Shown: positions 26,225 to 39,795 of the stretch, one piece after another | How the letters are laid out: every line of letters starts with the position of its first letter | How positions within the stretch are numbered: the stretch's first letter is position 1 | DNA from: Eremophila alpestris peregrina | Taxonomy: Eukaryota; Chordata; Aves; Passeriformes; Alaudidae | Direction: 5' to 3' | Length of the DNA stretch: 64,000 nucleotides | Assembly (NCBI GenBank): GCA_009792885.1 | Contig: WMCF01000035.1 | Span: 4,278,361 to 4,342,360, forward strand | Translations under genes and position numbers: made by a program | The notes under the pieces: generated by a model | Seen by the model: only the letters and a program-made list of their open reading frames with translations | Database searches by the model: none | Told to the model about the DNA's origin: nothing

Positions 26225-27606
26225 TAATGGACATAATTGTAACTGGGTGCATATAGACAGCAAGTGGAGGGTCTAAAGCTTTTTTAAATTACTGGGGTAT
26301 CATGATGCTGAAAGATTAAAATGTGATGTTAGTAAAATATATCCAGAAGTGTCTCTTCTATTCTTAAAGTTTCATTTTCATATTTTATTTTTTGGTATTG
26401 TTTCACACTTCTAAGCCTTCCAGTTTGGACTCTAAAACCTCATGATGTCATACTTAAGTTCATTAATGCAGTACTGTATGTATAATAATTTGTGATATAA
26501 TCTGGAAATGGCAATGGCTATTCTACTGGGATTTAGAATAATGTGTTTGATGGAATATTATCACCAATCTATATTGAATCAGCAAAGAGTTAAGAATTAG
26601 ATCATACATTATAAAGTATCCTGAATTACATTTCTACACAAAAAACACAAACCCCCACTTTTTTCCTCCTTCACTTGCTGGACCTAAAGGTTCTTAATGA
26701 ACCTGGACCCTATAGTAAAAAGGGGAATTTTTCTGAAATAGCTTTAGGAGTTCTGAATAGAGCTTAATAGATCCCCTTGACCTGATGTTTATCACTGCTG
26801 ACCATATGGAGCTTAATGGGGAATTTTAAATCATGTTCAGACTCTGTACTTTATAATTTGCACTGTTTACCCCCAATGAAAAGAAACAAAAATCAGAACA
26901 TTTAATATGTTATTTCTCTATTGGAAAATAGTCAAAACTAGAGTTCAAGGAAATTACTATTCTTGCTGAGAAGAAAAAAAGGCTGTACTTTGTATTCTTT
27001 CCTCCTGACCTGATCCATGTCTAATATTTACGCTCTTAAAGATGAAATTAAAGAGAATGTCACCATACCATGTGACAGTGCAAAATGCACATGTCAGAAC
27101 CATAGATTTACTCTTGTGCAATCACAGATCAGAACAAAGGATTTAGTTACTTGAGGCCTTTCTCCTGCAGCATCTTGTTTACTTTTCCTGCCTTTTCTAT
27201 ATGTGTGCTGTGTACTCTGAAGGCCAAGACTGGGACAACAGGGAAGTGGCAGAATGAGCAGTACTTAGGTGCAGGAAAAGAGAGGTGCCTGAAATGTCAC
27301 AGAACTTAAAGCAAATAAGCTATGCAATTTTCTTCATTCTTCTATTAGTACATGTAATTTTGCAAATTAATTTGATCATTAATGCAATTTATGACTTTAT
27401 AGCATCACACAGAATGAAACAAATGACAGATGTTTTTTGGTTTTGTTTGTTTTTAAAAATATTGCTGGAAACAAATTTTATTCCAGAATTACCGAATTCC
27501 TCAACCAAATATATCTTGAAAATTTAGAACTTGAGCTGTTAAAAATTAAATTGCTTTCCAATCTCAAACTATGCCTCTGTTTTCCATGAGACGATATTAG
27601 ACTTTA

Positions 27607-27654
27607 CAAAAAACTGGATTAATTCAGTTGCAAAAAACTGGATTAATTCAGTAG
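27607..27654 (+). repeat. 24-bp tandem duplication
   Basis: Two adjacent 24-base units begin CAAAAAACTGGATTAATTC and differ at a single base (23 of 24 identical). The near identity suggests a recent slippage event. Confidence 0.9.
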
Positions 27655-30600
27655 TCTTACGGAAAGCTTTCTAGTGCTATAAGACCACTAACTACTTAAG
27701 TATTGACAAGCTGCATATGAAGTTATTGACAAGGGTTTTACAGCTTGATGAGCTTTTTAAAAGAGAAGAAACTAAAACAATGATTGTACAAATGGCTTTA
27801 CTAAGATACTTAAGTTTGGGCCCTAAGGGTAGAACTCTGAAAGCACTTGAAATTCTTGGACTTCATGGTAGATGGCTGTCAGACCAAAACAGTCTAACTT
27901 GCTTTACTTGTGAAAGACCACTTCATGAGAAAATGATGAGGTTGCCTTCTCATGGTGGACATTTTAATAAATTCAGCACCACAGTGGGTTTTTCTCCCCT
28001 CTTTGCTTTCCTACCTTCCATAGATGTGAATGTGAAAAATGCTTCCAAGGAAAATTCATTTACGATAACATTTATGAAACTAAAGCAATCTAGACTAACA
28101 AAACCCCATTAGGGACATGGAAAATAAAAACAGCACTCTCAAAATACAAATTTTGGAATGTAGTTTCCACTTCTCCATGTCCTACCACAACACCTGTTAA
28201 GAGGGTGAAAAGGGAAGTTGAAAACAGCAAAGGGAGAAGGTGGCCTCCCTAAATTAAGAAGAAGGGAATACAGGGAAAAATCCCATCTCATAAGAAGTAG
28301 TCTCTCAAGATGAGTGAGTTCCAAAATGCCTCATTATCTATGTAAGCATGGAACAGAAAGAGGTGGGAAGGGACTTAAAGGCAAATGTCATGTGCATGTG
28401 TAAGTACAGAAGCAGATGAAATGCAGCCATGTATGGGTGAGATGTGGGAGGAATGAAAGCTGAACTCATTCTTACTTCTCATATTCTTTTGCTGCAAACT
28501 TGTTGTGCAGACAGCTGTGCTGGTCAGCAGAGCTTATAGAAGCACCAGGACCAGGGCAAGCATGTTTGCTCCCCCATAGAGCACAGGGATCTGCACTGCA
28601 GCTGAACTGTGGATGGTGGTGTGAGGTGTCTCTGGCCATGTTTGCTCTCAGCTGCAGTTATTTGTGGTGGGTTCAGAGCGGGGCCCTACAGGAAGCTGTG
28701 CTGACATAACTGAAGTGTAGGAGAAACTTCTTGTCCTGGATTCCCCTGCAGCCCAGACTTGTCAGAAACATCTAAAGAAGGAGGTGAAGTCTGGCTGCTC
28801 TGCTCCTGGCACTGGCTGGGGTGTTCAGCCTCTTCTCCTACAAGTGCTGCTCTCTACCTTTTTACCTCACTGGGGAAATACAGGCCATCTGCTTTATATG
28901 TCCCTACTTCACAATATGCATTTGTAATCACTTTTCTACTGATGGTAGGATTCTCTGATATTTTTTATATAAGTAAAATATCTTATTTCTTTTCAAATTG
29001 ACTTTTGTTAGTAAAAGTCCTGAAATGCTTGAAAAATGCTTTCTAATTGCAATATAAAAATCACACTTCTATACATAAATGTTAGGGCATAATGTTAAAA
29101 ACTGGTGCAAATATTTGTTATGTTTCTTGTGCATGTAACAGCCTGTCCCTTGTGAATTAGATAGAGAAGGACAATCTGAGACAGAATTGGCAAATGGGCT
29201 TCTAAATGAAAATGTTTAATGGTTTTGGAAAAGAAACATGGTGTGTATTTATATTATTTGTTCATTCAAGATCACAGGTTGATTTTGAAAGGGAGGAAAC
29301 TGAAAAATTAAGGAAAGAAAAGTACAAAAAATTAGAATGCAGCTAGTAGAACTACAGAAACAATTTCAGTTGAAATCAATAAAACTGTGCATCATCTGTG
29401 TACTAAAAGCAGGGTTTTATCTTTGGTTATTGAAAACTGCAACATACCTATTGAAAAGAAATTGTGTGCTTATATACCCTTATTGTTACAATGAGTGTTA
29501 TTTACCATTTATAGTGAAATGATAGCAATAGATCTGAAACATTACTTTTGAACAGTTAGAAATATAATTCTCATTACTGACGAATCAGGTGGTGATAGCC
29601 ATTGTTAAGTGGTCCTACTCAGGCTGTGAAGATGACTCTGAAACTGTATGTGGTGAAAATGCCTGATATGAAATTCATTCAGGTGTCATTTAGGTGCAAT
29701 TACAAACCTTAATATTACATTTTAAATAGTACCTCTAGGTGTGACAGGGCCTATAAAAGCAGAGTTAGGTGGTAGCTACATAAAAATCTGTATAAGTGAA
29801 ATATAGTTTGGCCTGTAGAAACCTCATTTCCTGTTAAACTATGCTAAGTTAAATAAAATGTAGACATCTATTCCTGTGTAAAGTTTTCTCTGCTGTGCAC
29901 TTAATGAATAGTGGCTCTGCAACATATGTATTTTGGCAAAGCAAGGCAGAATACTAGTATCTGGCAGCTTTGATTCACCCACAGTTGTGTTTTCTTCACC
30001 TTGGTAAAAGAGTGGATGAAACCATTAGTGTGGTACTTTTTTCCCCTTTGAGTGTAGAACTCTGTATTTAGAGAAATCCCCTTCATTGGTGTATAAGATG
30101 TAGTAGCATGGTTTGATTTCATGATTTTCCAAAGGAAAGAGGCTGAGTTTCTGTCTGAAGTTGTTGGGGGAACACCAGGATCGGAACTATTTGGAGACCT
30201 CTGGAAGTTCTAACTTAAAACTTTAGTGCTATTGCACATGCTGCCAGTACTACATTTTTTCCTTTGTAAGGGAGAAATAGAAAGAAAGTCTTGAGGAGAG
30301 GGAAGTGGTATTTCCTAGAAAAACCTGTTTAAGGCCAGCTCTGTGTGTCTCAGCAGCCCAAATGAGAGGGAGAGAGACTCCTTTCTAATCTTTCTTGTGG
30401 GACATAATCTACCTTTGCATAAGAAACTCATCAGACTTTGAATATTCAAACTTGGACTTAATTCCCACAAAAATTGCTGCAGCCTAGACCTGTCCTTCTC
30501 CACAGCTGTTTTTTCTCCTTTTAATTAAAACAATATTTGAGTAGCTTATATATCATCACATTCATACTATTCATAGCTTTAAAATCTTCTCTTCAGTAAT

Positions 30601-31764
30601 ATTCAAAATATACAAATAGATGACTTTCAATTTTAATGGCAGGGGCATGGCCCTGAAGGTTTTACACATATTGCATTGCTCTGGGGTCTCTGTGGGCACC
30701 AATGAGTTACAACAAATGAGTTATAGGTGTCAATATCACGTCAAACTGTTCAGCACAATGCTATGATGCACTGTATTATGTGTATTTCAGGGGGAAGGAA
30801 CATTTGAAGCAATTACTAGCTGAAACTGGTGTATACATCACTTGTTCATTACCCAAATTCAAAGCTTGCAGAGAACCATGTAGGAACAAATTATAGTTTA
30901 TAAATACCAAAAGTGTCACGGTTTAATCAAGCTTTTTATTCTGGGGAGTTTTCCTGGTTAAAAGCAAAAGTCTGAGAAATTGATTGTTCTCTCTAAGAAA
31001 GTACAAAGCTTATGTTTTCATATCTTAAATATGACGCTGACTAACCTGTAGGGTGACAAAATAGTGTCACTCCTGCATGACTGAAATTCATGCATTTGAG
31101 GTCTTCAGGAGTATTTGTAAGGAAACCACTTTTCAGAGTGGATTGAAGAAATACAGTTTTGGGACTGTCTAAAGCTGCTTAAGGATATAAAATAGTTAAG
31201 AGTCCTATGGGAAGTACTTTAGAGAGCAGAAAGCAGGCAGAATAGACAAAAGAGGTGGAAAAGACATTAATTACATAGCTTTCACCATATCTGTGATGTG
31301 TTATTGCTGTGATGTGTGCCTCATAGAAACACAAGCTGTGAGAATTGTGTTTAATCTGTGTACTTGCTTTATGGATTCACTTTAAGTGATTCAATCAGTC
31401 AGTCATGGTTTTTTTCTCAATTACAAAAGATACCTACTAATATTGTCACAAACTGAGCATAAGCAGACTGATTCAAGGGCTCATGGAAACCCAAACCGAA
31501 ATTATGCCATAGCTCTAACATGGGGAAGATAATTTGGCTGAATTGTATGCTTCTGTCACTTCTCAGGAGATTTCTGTATCAGGAATCTGTGCTGAAGGCT
31601 GTAATGCTACTCCAGAAGTGGATCCTTCAAAACAGGTGCATTCTTGATTTGCCAGCTCCTGGGAGTAGTTGCACAGTCTTATGGTTGGTCAGGAGAGTTT
31701 GTTGTGCTCGGGAAGTCCATTTCTGACCTCCTGGAGAATTAACCATGTGGACGGTGAATATGAA

Positions 31765-32324
31765 ATGATCACTGAATGCTAAACTTGGAAGGGACACCTG
31801 AAGGTCACCTATAGTACAATCTCAGAGTCCCCAAGAAGACAGTAGTGAGGATTGTGCCTAGGCAGCTTTCATAGATGTCCAATGAGGGAGACTCCACAAC
31901 GTCTCCTGGACAACCTGTTCCAGTGCTCAATCACCCCACACAGCAGAGCTCTTCCATGTGTTCAGGTGGCACTTCCTGTGTATCAGTCTTTTCCTGCTGC
32001 CTCTTGGCTTGGCACCAGTGAGCAGAGCCAGCTCCATCCTCTTGGCAACCTCCCTTTAGACACTCATAGACATTGATAAGGTCCTCTCTTGGTTATCTCT
32101 TCTCGAGGCTGAACAAACACAGCTCCCTCTGTCTTTCCTTTCAAGAGACATGCTTCAGTCCCTTCATCATCCTCATTGTCCTCCACTGTTCCCTCTTTGG
32201 GAGCTCCATGTCTCTCTTGGACTGAGAAGCCCAGAACTGGACACAGCACTCCCCATGCAGCTGGGGAGAGGGGCAGGAGGAGCTCTCTTGACCTCCTGGC
32301 AATGCTCTTCCTAATGCACCCCAG
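31765..32324 (-). mobile_element. CR1 LINE, 5'-truncated, minus strand
   Basis: CR1 is the main non-LTR retrotransposon of birds and reptiles. Read on the minus strand, this copy begins near 32,324 with the CTGGGGTGCATTAGGAAGAG block. It continues through the GTGCTGTGTCCAGTTCTGGG and GAGAAGAGATAACC regions, and ends near 31,765 in the diverged 3' tail (AAGGGACACC... then ATTCAGTGATCAT). The order of blocks follows the CR1 3' end throughout. It holds only the last part of ORF2 plus the 3' UTR and lacks the reverse transcriptase. A minus-strand open frame of 112 codons (32064-32402) crosses it but is only a by-product. Divergence is considerable, so the insertion is old. No target-site duplication is seen, as usual for CR1. 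Confidence 0.93.
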
Positions 32325-35300
32325 AAAGGCTGATAACTTGTGGGTTGTTGAGGATAGGACAGAAGTATTTATGTGCCACTGATTATTATTTTGGATGAAC
32401 AAACTTTTCCAGGCAGCCCCTTTGAATTTGTAGCTGTTGCTGTATTACTATTGAGTTTGAAGAACAAATCCATACCCATTATGATACATGGCTAGAAGAT
32501 AATATCTGTGCTAAAAGTTGTTCAGAAAGGTCTTCAGAAAATGAGCTATTGACCCAAAGTAGTAGAATTTGTTGTTCAAAAAGTTAAGTGGCTCTAATTT
32601 CTAATGATTGCTTAAATTGTATGGAGGTGTTTGGAGTCCACAGCTGCTTCTATAAGAATTATTTTACTACATCTTGGGCTGCAGGCAGTAATAATAACAC
32701 TAAACCCTCCTTATCTAACTAAATATGCAGCTTGAAAATACAATTACGAGATGACTCCTGAGAAAACTTACGGTGATGGAAGGACTGTTGAATGACTTCT
32801 TCCAGATGCAGTATCTGCTGCTTAACAGTTACAGGACATTAATGTGACAGGCTTTGGGGAATACTTGCTGTGAATTTTAATTGGCTGGTCATCCTCCTGC
32901 AGACATCCAAGAGGATATGCTGGAACAATTTTCTAGTAGCTACAGAGAAGACGGAAGTTCAGTATACCAGAATCCCTTTTAGAGTTCAAAATAAGGGTCA
33001 GCCAGGACTCACATCTAGACTGTCACTTCTTTTATGTTTTGTTTCTACAGTTGGATTATTTTCTAAGTGCATGTGGGGGTTCTGATGCTCAGGATGGTCA
33101 GAGTTCCCAGGTGAAGCCACAAATGACTTTGCTCCACCAGGAGGATTCAAAGGGCATTCTCCTAAGCCTGGTTCTTGAGTCAGTCCTCTACTTCATCAGG
33201 TACCTTCTCCACCATTAGTGTGAATGTGATCTTCCCTTCATGTGTGCACAAAAGACATATCCGTGACACCACGGGGATATGGGCTTGAAGGAGAATGCAG
33301 AGGAAAGGAACTTGGAAGGGATCCAGCAGTGGAGCAAATAGTAAATTTTTTGTGACCCAGTTATAATTGTAGGGGAGAACCTGCAAAAAATATGTGAAGA
33401 CAGCAACAGGAAAAGAGCTCTCTAACAGGCTAAAATGACAGGCCCAGAGAGAAGGTGATGTAAAACAAGTTGCAGTAGGCTTTGTTGGCAAATTGTAAAT
33501 AGTTCTGTGTGGTTGTTGTCCTGGATGAGAAGACATTTTAAATTGTTCCTTTCCCGTCCTGCCCCAGCATGTCTGGAATGAGAATCTTTTTACTTTGGTC
33601 TGCTCAGGAGAAGGTAATAAACAACCCTGGGTGTTCATGCTTGAAGGAGTGAGGTGCAGAAAACAAAGCCATGCAGATTTTTTCCCATCCATCCATGAAG
33701 CCCTTTTTGACTATGTGGTCTGGAGTTTATCACAACTAGGCTGAGTCACTGCTGCAAGAAATGGAAAATCTAAGAGTCAGTAAGCTGAGTGTAAGGGGTG
33801 TGAAGTAAACTGCCAGTGATTCCATGTGCCTTCTCTTAGTACAAGGTGTATGCACAGAATTTGGGCAGGTTTTCCCAGAAAGACATTGCACCAATGGGAA
33901 CAGTGAGGTGTTAATGGTGTTCATATTTAGATCTGTGTTTGATAACGCACACAGAGGATTCCACAAGCAATTTGCAAAGTTCAGGTCAGGATATTTCCTT
34001 TGCTTGATTTGTCTTTTTTGTCCATTTAGGCTGACTGCCCCAGCCTGGGACTGTTCAGATCCAGGTAGAGAGGCCACCTATCCCCAGGAATAAGTTATGT
34101 TATCTCTGTCCAGTGAGGACACAGAAAACAGGATTGATTCTCATTTGCCTCAAAAAGACAGGTCAGTAGCAACACCAGGACAAGTTTTTCCAAGAACTAG
34201 CTTGATGAAGTGAATCCTTTCTTTTTCTTGTTCTCCCTAGTTCATGGTTTTTGGGTTATGGTTTTGATAGACATGTATAAAATGTTGTGCAGAGATGCAA
34301 AACAATCTTCCTGGGTCACTTCTGTTAGCAGATGACTCCTGGAAGCTAAAATCTGATTATGTAGAAGATTCTGTTGCACTCTGGGAAGGTCTGGGGGAAA
34401 AGATTGAACAGCACTCCATGAAAAAGTGCTGGAAGTGTTCAGTTAAAACAGCAGCCTAGGCTTTATTAGGATACATGTTGATGGAGAGAAAAGCTTTTCT
34501 GTCAACATAGATGATAGTCTTGTGAGATGATTTATCTTAGATTGTATGCTGTAAATAGTCCAGCTCTTCCCTTTGTGTTTTCCCAGTTAAAAACACTGCT
34601 AAAATCACTCAAAACCCCAAATCTGGCAAAAGGACTGTTTTCCCCTTGCAGTTCCTCTGCTGTTGCTCCCAAAGCCTTGTAGCTGTAAACACTGATACTG
34701 CTGTTATGCCAGAGTCTCACACTGATATGCAACTCACCCCTTTGTATCCCTTTTTCTACCTTTGATTGTAAATTTGTTTTGCAGTAGGGGATCAGTTAAT
34801 TTGCATGTACAGAGTTTACTGACAATCAGCCATTTGGCAGCTGCTCCTCATCACAAGTGCTCCAAACTTCCCCTCCCTTTCCCTTAAAGTAACTTCCACT
34901 TTTACACTCGATACATGCCATTAGTGAGGGACCCTCTAATAAACTGCTGTGAATGTTTCCAGCATCCTTTCTGCAGCACCTTGGAGTTGATGTGTGTTAA
35001 CCCCTGTTACAGAAATAACCTTTTACATATATCCTTTGAATGCATCCAGAGGCTAAAGCTCTTGGAGGGATATTAGCATGCCACACTTCTGTTATACACT
35101 TCTTCTTATGTGATAAGCTTAAAAACCCTCCATTTATAAATGGACTTTGTAGCTGTAGTTTCTCACATGCTGTTGACAGTCAAGATCAGGGTTTCACAGT
35201 TAGGGGGTTATAAATATATGAGAATAATCTATGAAATATAATTTTTTAAATTAAATGTCATTATTATTAAACTGAAAAGTATATTCAGTACAGCTAGGTA

Positions 35301-38300
35301 CTATACTGCCAGCTAAATATTTGAAGATCGAAAAAAATAGTTAAGATTTCTTCAAGTGACAACCTAAACAGAATTTACAAGTTCTACAGTGGCAGGATAC
35401 TTATAACTGAGGCTGCATTTCACATTAATCAATATTATATTTCACAGAAGAGCATTTCTCTTCTTTCTCAGTTACAGAAAAATAGTAATTTTTTTCAACA
35501 ACTCTGTGAATTAATTAATGCCATTTATTCTTCTGATTCTAACCAAAGGTTGTCAGGTTCCCTTAGCCTGTGTATTGATCTGTAATATAACCTTCCATTT
35601 CCTGCATCTGCTATTAAATGGAATAGAATTCATAATGGTTGCACTCCTGAGCAGCTGTTCACCTATCCAGTATTGTCAGGTCACCAGGGAAAGTTGCTAA
35701 TACGCGAGGAGAACTTCACTGGTATATTGATGTCTTTTGTTGTTCAATTAACATTTCTAATGTGGAGGAAAAGTAGATAGTATTTAATATGTCAGCCAGC
35801 CTTAAGACAACTCTGTTTCCATTTTCCAATGTCAAAACCTAATACAATGTTTATGTCCATTAGAGTTAAAATACTTTCCTTATTAGCTGCCTAAGTGCAT
35901 TTTTTTCGACAATAATAATGAAGGGCACTCAGTAAACTAAAACTAATTAATCTCCTCAGTCTCCTTTTTGTATTTATCTGATGCCAAAAGCAATATACTT
36001 TTTTCTCTAAAGCAGATTAAAAGTAAACTGTGGATGGTGCCTCCTTCCTGAACAAAACCTGCAAAATTATCAATTTCCCTGATTATTGTTATCTCTCCTT
36101 CAGAATGCTGCTTATTACTAACTGTGTTTTTGTTTCTGCTGCTCTCTGACAGCAAAGGTTTGACATATTGCTGCTAGAATGCAGGGAAGCTGCAGAGCAC
36201 AGACCTGCCATTCATATACTCTACTGGAATGTTAGAGACACTCCAGTATCAGGTGTTGCTGCAGCCCAACAATTAAGGTGGTTTGGGGGCACTCATAACC
36301 TCCTAGAAGGCTAAATATCCATGAGCACAAGTTGAAGCCAAGTAATAATATTTTCTTAATGGTTTAAAACTTATTTGGGAATAGTGGAATGGAGGAAAGA
36401 AGCCAGGCCACATGGTGATGTATCATAGAAGACACTTCCCTGGCCATCTGTGATTAACTCATGCTTCCTTGAGACAATTCAGAGATGTAAGAATTGAATG
36501 GGAACCACTGACACAGGACAACAGGCTCCTGCCCCAGGGCAGTGTGTGCTGTGCCAGGGTGTTTCAGGAGAAATGGATGTTTCTCCATATGAGATGCAGT
36601 AGATTGTGTAGGGACCTGCCAGGCACACTGAGTGTGAAGTTTATGCTGAATTAGAATTACTTTTTTTGGTCACTAATGAAAGGGTATCACTGGCTTTACT
36701 GTCTAGACATTAACTTGTGCCATTATTGTGTTGAATTATTATCAATCAGTTTTATATTAACTATGTAGTAGTTAGCAAGGAATTCAGATATCATATGTGT
36801 TAATAATGTAACTATTAACCAAATACAGGTTTTTCAGGCTTCCTCTTGTCATCCTTCAACCAATGACTCCTTTATCATTCCAGTGTTCTTTTTCAGAATG
36901 AATGTGGAGTGCAAAATTTGTAATTAGCAGAAAAACTTGGATTTTCATCTTCACTTTTTTTGTTTAGGTAATATCCTTATTTTGGAACTTTTAAATCAGT
37001 TGGCAACCTTAGCTTTGACACTAAACACTAACTTGTAGTGTTCCTTTGAGGGTTTTTGATGGGGTTTTTTTTGCCTAAAAGTTGATTTTTTTTATGTTCA
37101 GTTTTATTCCATTATTGTATCACACACAAAGGTCCATCTTATTCAGTATCGTGTATATACTGAAGACAAAGCCACACATTTTGGGAAGAATGGAAGATCA
37201 GGGAAACAGTTTTGATTTTGCTTGATTTTTTTTAAGTGCTCAGGATCTTCTCAGAGGTTTAAGGAATGGCCTTTTACTGGTTTACTTTTAAAAGTAAAAA
37301 ATGTGTCTATTTTAAGTTCAAGTCAGTCAGAATGAATGTTGTAATCAAGCCCATTCTTTAAGCAAAAGTAGAAGTAGATGTGATGATTCCTAATTTTTTG
37401 TCTTTAAAGGATAGTTATCAGGCAAACTATCTTATTTTCTTTAGGGGTTTCCTAAGGGGTCAGCCTGCTCCAGGAAACTTAATCCTAGCAAATATTTTAC
37501 AGGGCTCCTCCAAGACGTTATTCTTCTCTACAAAACTTGCATCTATTCTTATGAGCCGGAGTGTGTCCTGATTTTCCATCCACAAGTACAGACAATCTCT
37601 GCTGTTCACACTCTTTTTCCAAGGCACAATGCTTCTCTGTAAGGAAATTTACTCCTGCTGATCCTGTAGCATACCTTATTTTGGAGTTCTGCCTGGTGAA
37701 TAGGGCAGGACAGTACTGGCTACTTTCATGTACAAACAAAACTTCTAATCTCTGTGGTGGCTGGGTAATGTCTTCACTCCTGGTTCTTTCCTTACCTCTA
37801 GCTAACGAAAATCGTACTGGGAACACCTCAAAACTCAAGCAGCCTTTAAAAAAATATTCTGAATATCTTTTTCTTCAGACTCTAGGCTTGCATCTCCACC
37901 CTTACAGTGCACAAGTTACACTGGGAAGATGGACTTAGCCCAAGAATTGTGTTTGTGTCTGAGTGCTGTCTTTCATGGTGAACACTGATTTGTTTATTTA
38001 AGTATTTATTGAAACTTGTGTAGAAAAAGTTTCATACTTGGTTTTGACTCCATTCCATGTTGTTTCTGAGTGTCATAATATTCATTAAGTGTGATACTAT
38101 GAGTTACTGAGCCTTTCAACACGTGATGTAGAATGGTAAAATGTAGCTTCCATATTCCTTCCTTTTTTTCCAAAGCACTTTAAGCAAATTGGCAATGTAA
38201 TTATTGATTTATAAAAGGAAAGGAATTAATACAGCCTCCCATACCCATTGGCAGTAAGAGTATTTAAAAGTGAACTATGCTTAAATTTCATAAAAGCCTC

Positions 38301-39514
38301 CTCAGCAAATCAGTAGAAGAATATTGATCTTGAAATAAGTATGTGAATTCTAATTGTGTTTTGTCTTTCCACTGGAGGACCATTACTTTATTTAGCTGGA
38401 GTTCATTCTTTACTTTTATAGTCTTGGAGTGTTGTCTATGAAAACTGCCTTTACGGTTGAACAAGGATTGTAACCACCCAGTTTTGCTGATCTTTTCAAA
38501 AGAATATATTGACATGTGAGAGCTAAAGAGAGGCTTTTAAGATCAAGTTACCATCACCAAAAGTCTCAGCAGCATATAACTATGGTTCCTGCTATAGAGC
38601 TGTCTGTTAAACGACTAAGTCAGATGCCAAGTACAATAATTGCTTGTTGCTCTACTTCAGACTTGCAAATCAATTTATTCTGATCATAAACCACCATTTT
38701 AATAACATACATTGTAATTACAGATGTATTTTACTCTTGGAAAACCACATACATCTGTAGGTTAATCCTGCTACTTTCACAAGTACATTTTGACTGGTAA
38801 AAGGGAACAGTCTCAGCTAGTTTGTAAGTTTTGAAATATCTGATCTGGCTATTCTTTTATTAGAAGATTTTGGAAAAGAGATAGAGGAAAGAGGCTCTAG
38901 TTGTCACACAACTCTGCTGCATTCAAAGGCAAGGGAAAAGAAGGGAAAGACGGGGAATCTGAATGCTTAACAAAGTTTTTAAAATCTGTAGTTTTGAAAA
39001 TAAAAAATTTTAATGTACATATTTTTTAAATTAAAAACTCAAATCAAGACTTAGTTTAGGCAATTTCTTTGAAAAGTCAAGAATCTTTTGAGAGAAGTCT
39101 CTGTTTCTGTCTGAACAAATTGTAGCAGCTTTACAGAATACAGCACAGGAAGGTTTCAGCATTTGTATGATAGTTGAATGTAGAGATTTACATTCATTTA
39201 TCTTTCCATCATTGTATGTTAAAGTCAAGTGAATGTTTCTTCGTGTTTCCTACATTTCTAGTTAATATAGTTAATATGCTCTCAAGGAGAACTTAAGCAA
39301 GTTTTGGTGGGGAAAAATAGCATTCTTTGGGTTTAGTATCTTCTAATCTAGCACTAAACTGATACCTGAGGGGCATAGAGGAGAACAGTGAATGGAGATG
39401 AATTGTTGTGTGGCCTCTGGGTACCCCATAAAAGGCCCTGCCTAAGGCTGCTCAGTTTTGTCATGTTAGAGCAATGGGTCACTTGAGTACAGCACGGTGC
39501 TGTGTACTGCTCCT
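32325..39514. other. Non-coding AT-rich DNA
   Basis: No gene is recognised. The 170-codon minus-strand frame at 33180-33692 is the longest in this span and matches no family I know. It has no recognisable signal peptide, motif or flanking splice pattern, so it is treated as chance. A stretch at about 34,790-34,930 looks like a conserved non-coding element and holds a POU octamer (ATTTGCAT at 34799-34806). The rest is ordinary AT-rich sequence. Confidence 0.65.
34799..34806 (+). promoter_or_regulatory. POU octamer motif (candidate)
   Basis: ATTTGCAT is the exact octamer recognised by POU/OCT factors. It sits in a stretch (about 34,790-34,930) of balanced, non-repetitive sequence unlike its T-rich surroundings. 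An eight-base match is expected about once or twice per 64 kb by chance, so this is only a pointer. Confidence 0.2.
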
Positions 39515-39795
39515 CAAAAGTGTGCTGATGGCAGCTGTGTGTGGGTCTCTTCTTCTAGGGAGTAAGTAATAGCACAAGAGGAAGCAGCCCCAGATTGCTC
39601 CATAGGAGCTTTAGATGACCTAGTAGTCAAAATTTCTTCACCAAAACGTTTGTCAGGCATTGGAATAGGCTGCCCAAGGGAAAGTGGCTGAGTCACCATC
39701 CTTAGAGAAATTTAAAAGCTCTGTAGACCTGATGCTTAGGGGTATGGTTTAGCCTTGGACTTGGCAGTGTTAGATTTGTGCTTGGACTCAGTGAT
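39515..39795 (+). mobile_element. CR1 LINE 3' fragment, plus strand
   Basis: This matches the terminal ~280 bp of a CR1 subfamily. It begins at the GTGTGTGGGTCTCTTCTTC region and runs through the block AAAATTTCTTCACCAAAACG. It then includes AGGCATTGGAATAGGCTGCC and the TTTAAAAGCTCTGTAGACC region, and reaches the GGACTTGGCAGTGTTAG and GGACTCAGTGATCA blocks. The last ~40 bp of the consensus (the block before the terminal repeats) is missing because a second, oppositely oriented CR1 begins there. It is 5'-truncated with no coding capacity. Its subfamily differs from that of the 31,765 and 50,309 copies. Confidence 0.93.

Larger units (their letters stand above)
25405..31764. other. Non-coding DNA, conserved-element-like parts
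   Basis: No gene is recognised. A stretch at about 26,010-26,290 has the balanced, low-repeat texture of a conserved non-coding element and contains a near-ideal RFX X-box. A GC-richer patch at about 28,500-28,870 has open frames on the plus strand that encode nothing I recognise. A 131-codon frame at 27717-28112 is likewise unrecognised and is treated as chance. Confidence 0.6.

Noticed and set aside
27717..28112. 131-codon open frame, plus strand
   Set aside because: The product is unfamiliar, and the sequence is AT-rich with no splice or promoter context.
32064..32402. 112-codon open frame, minus strand
   Set aside because: It lies largely inside the CR1 copy at 31765-32324 and is a by-product of that repeat, not an independent gene.
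33180..33692. 170-codon open frame, minus strand
   Set aside because: No recognisable motif, no flanking splice pattern, and the same chance argument applies. The sequence lies just beyond a CR1 copy but is not CR1.
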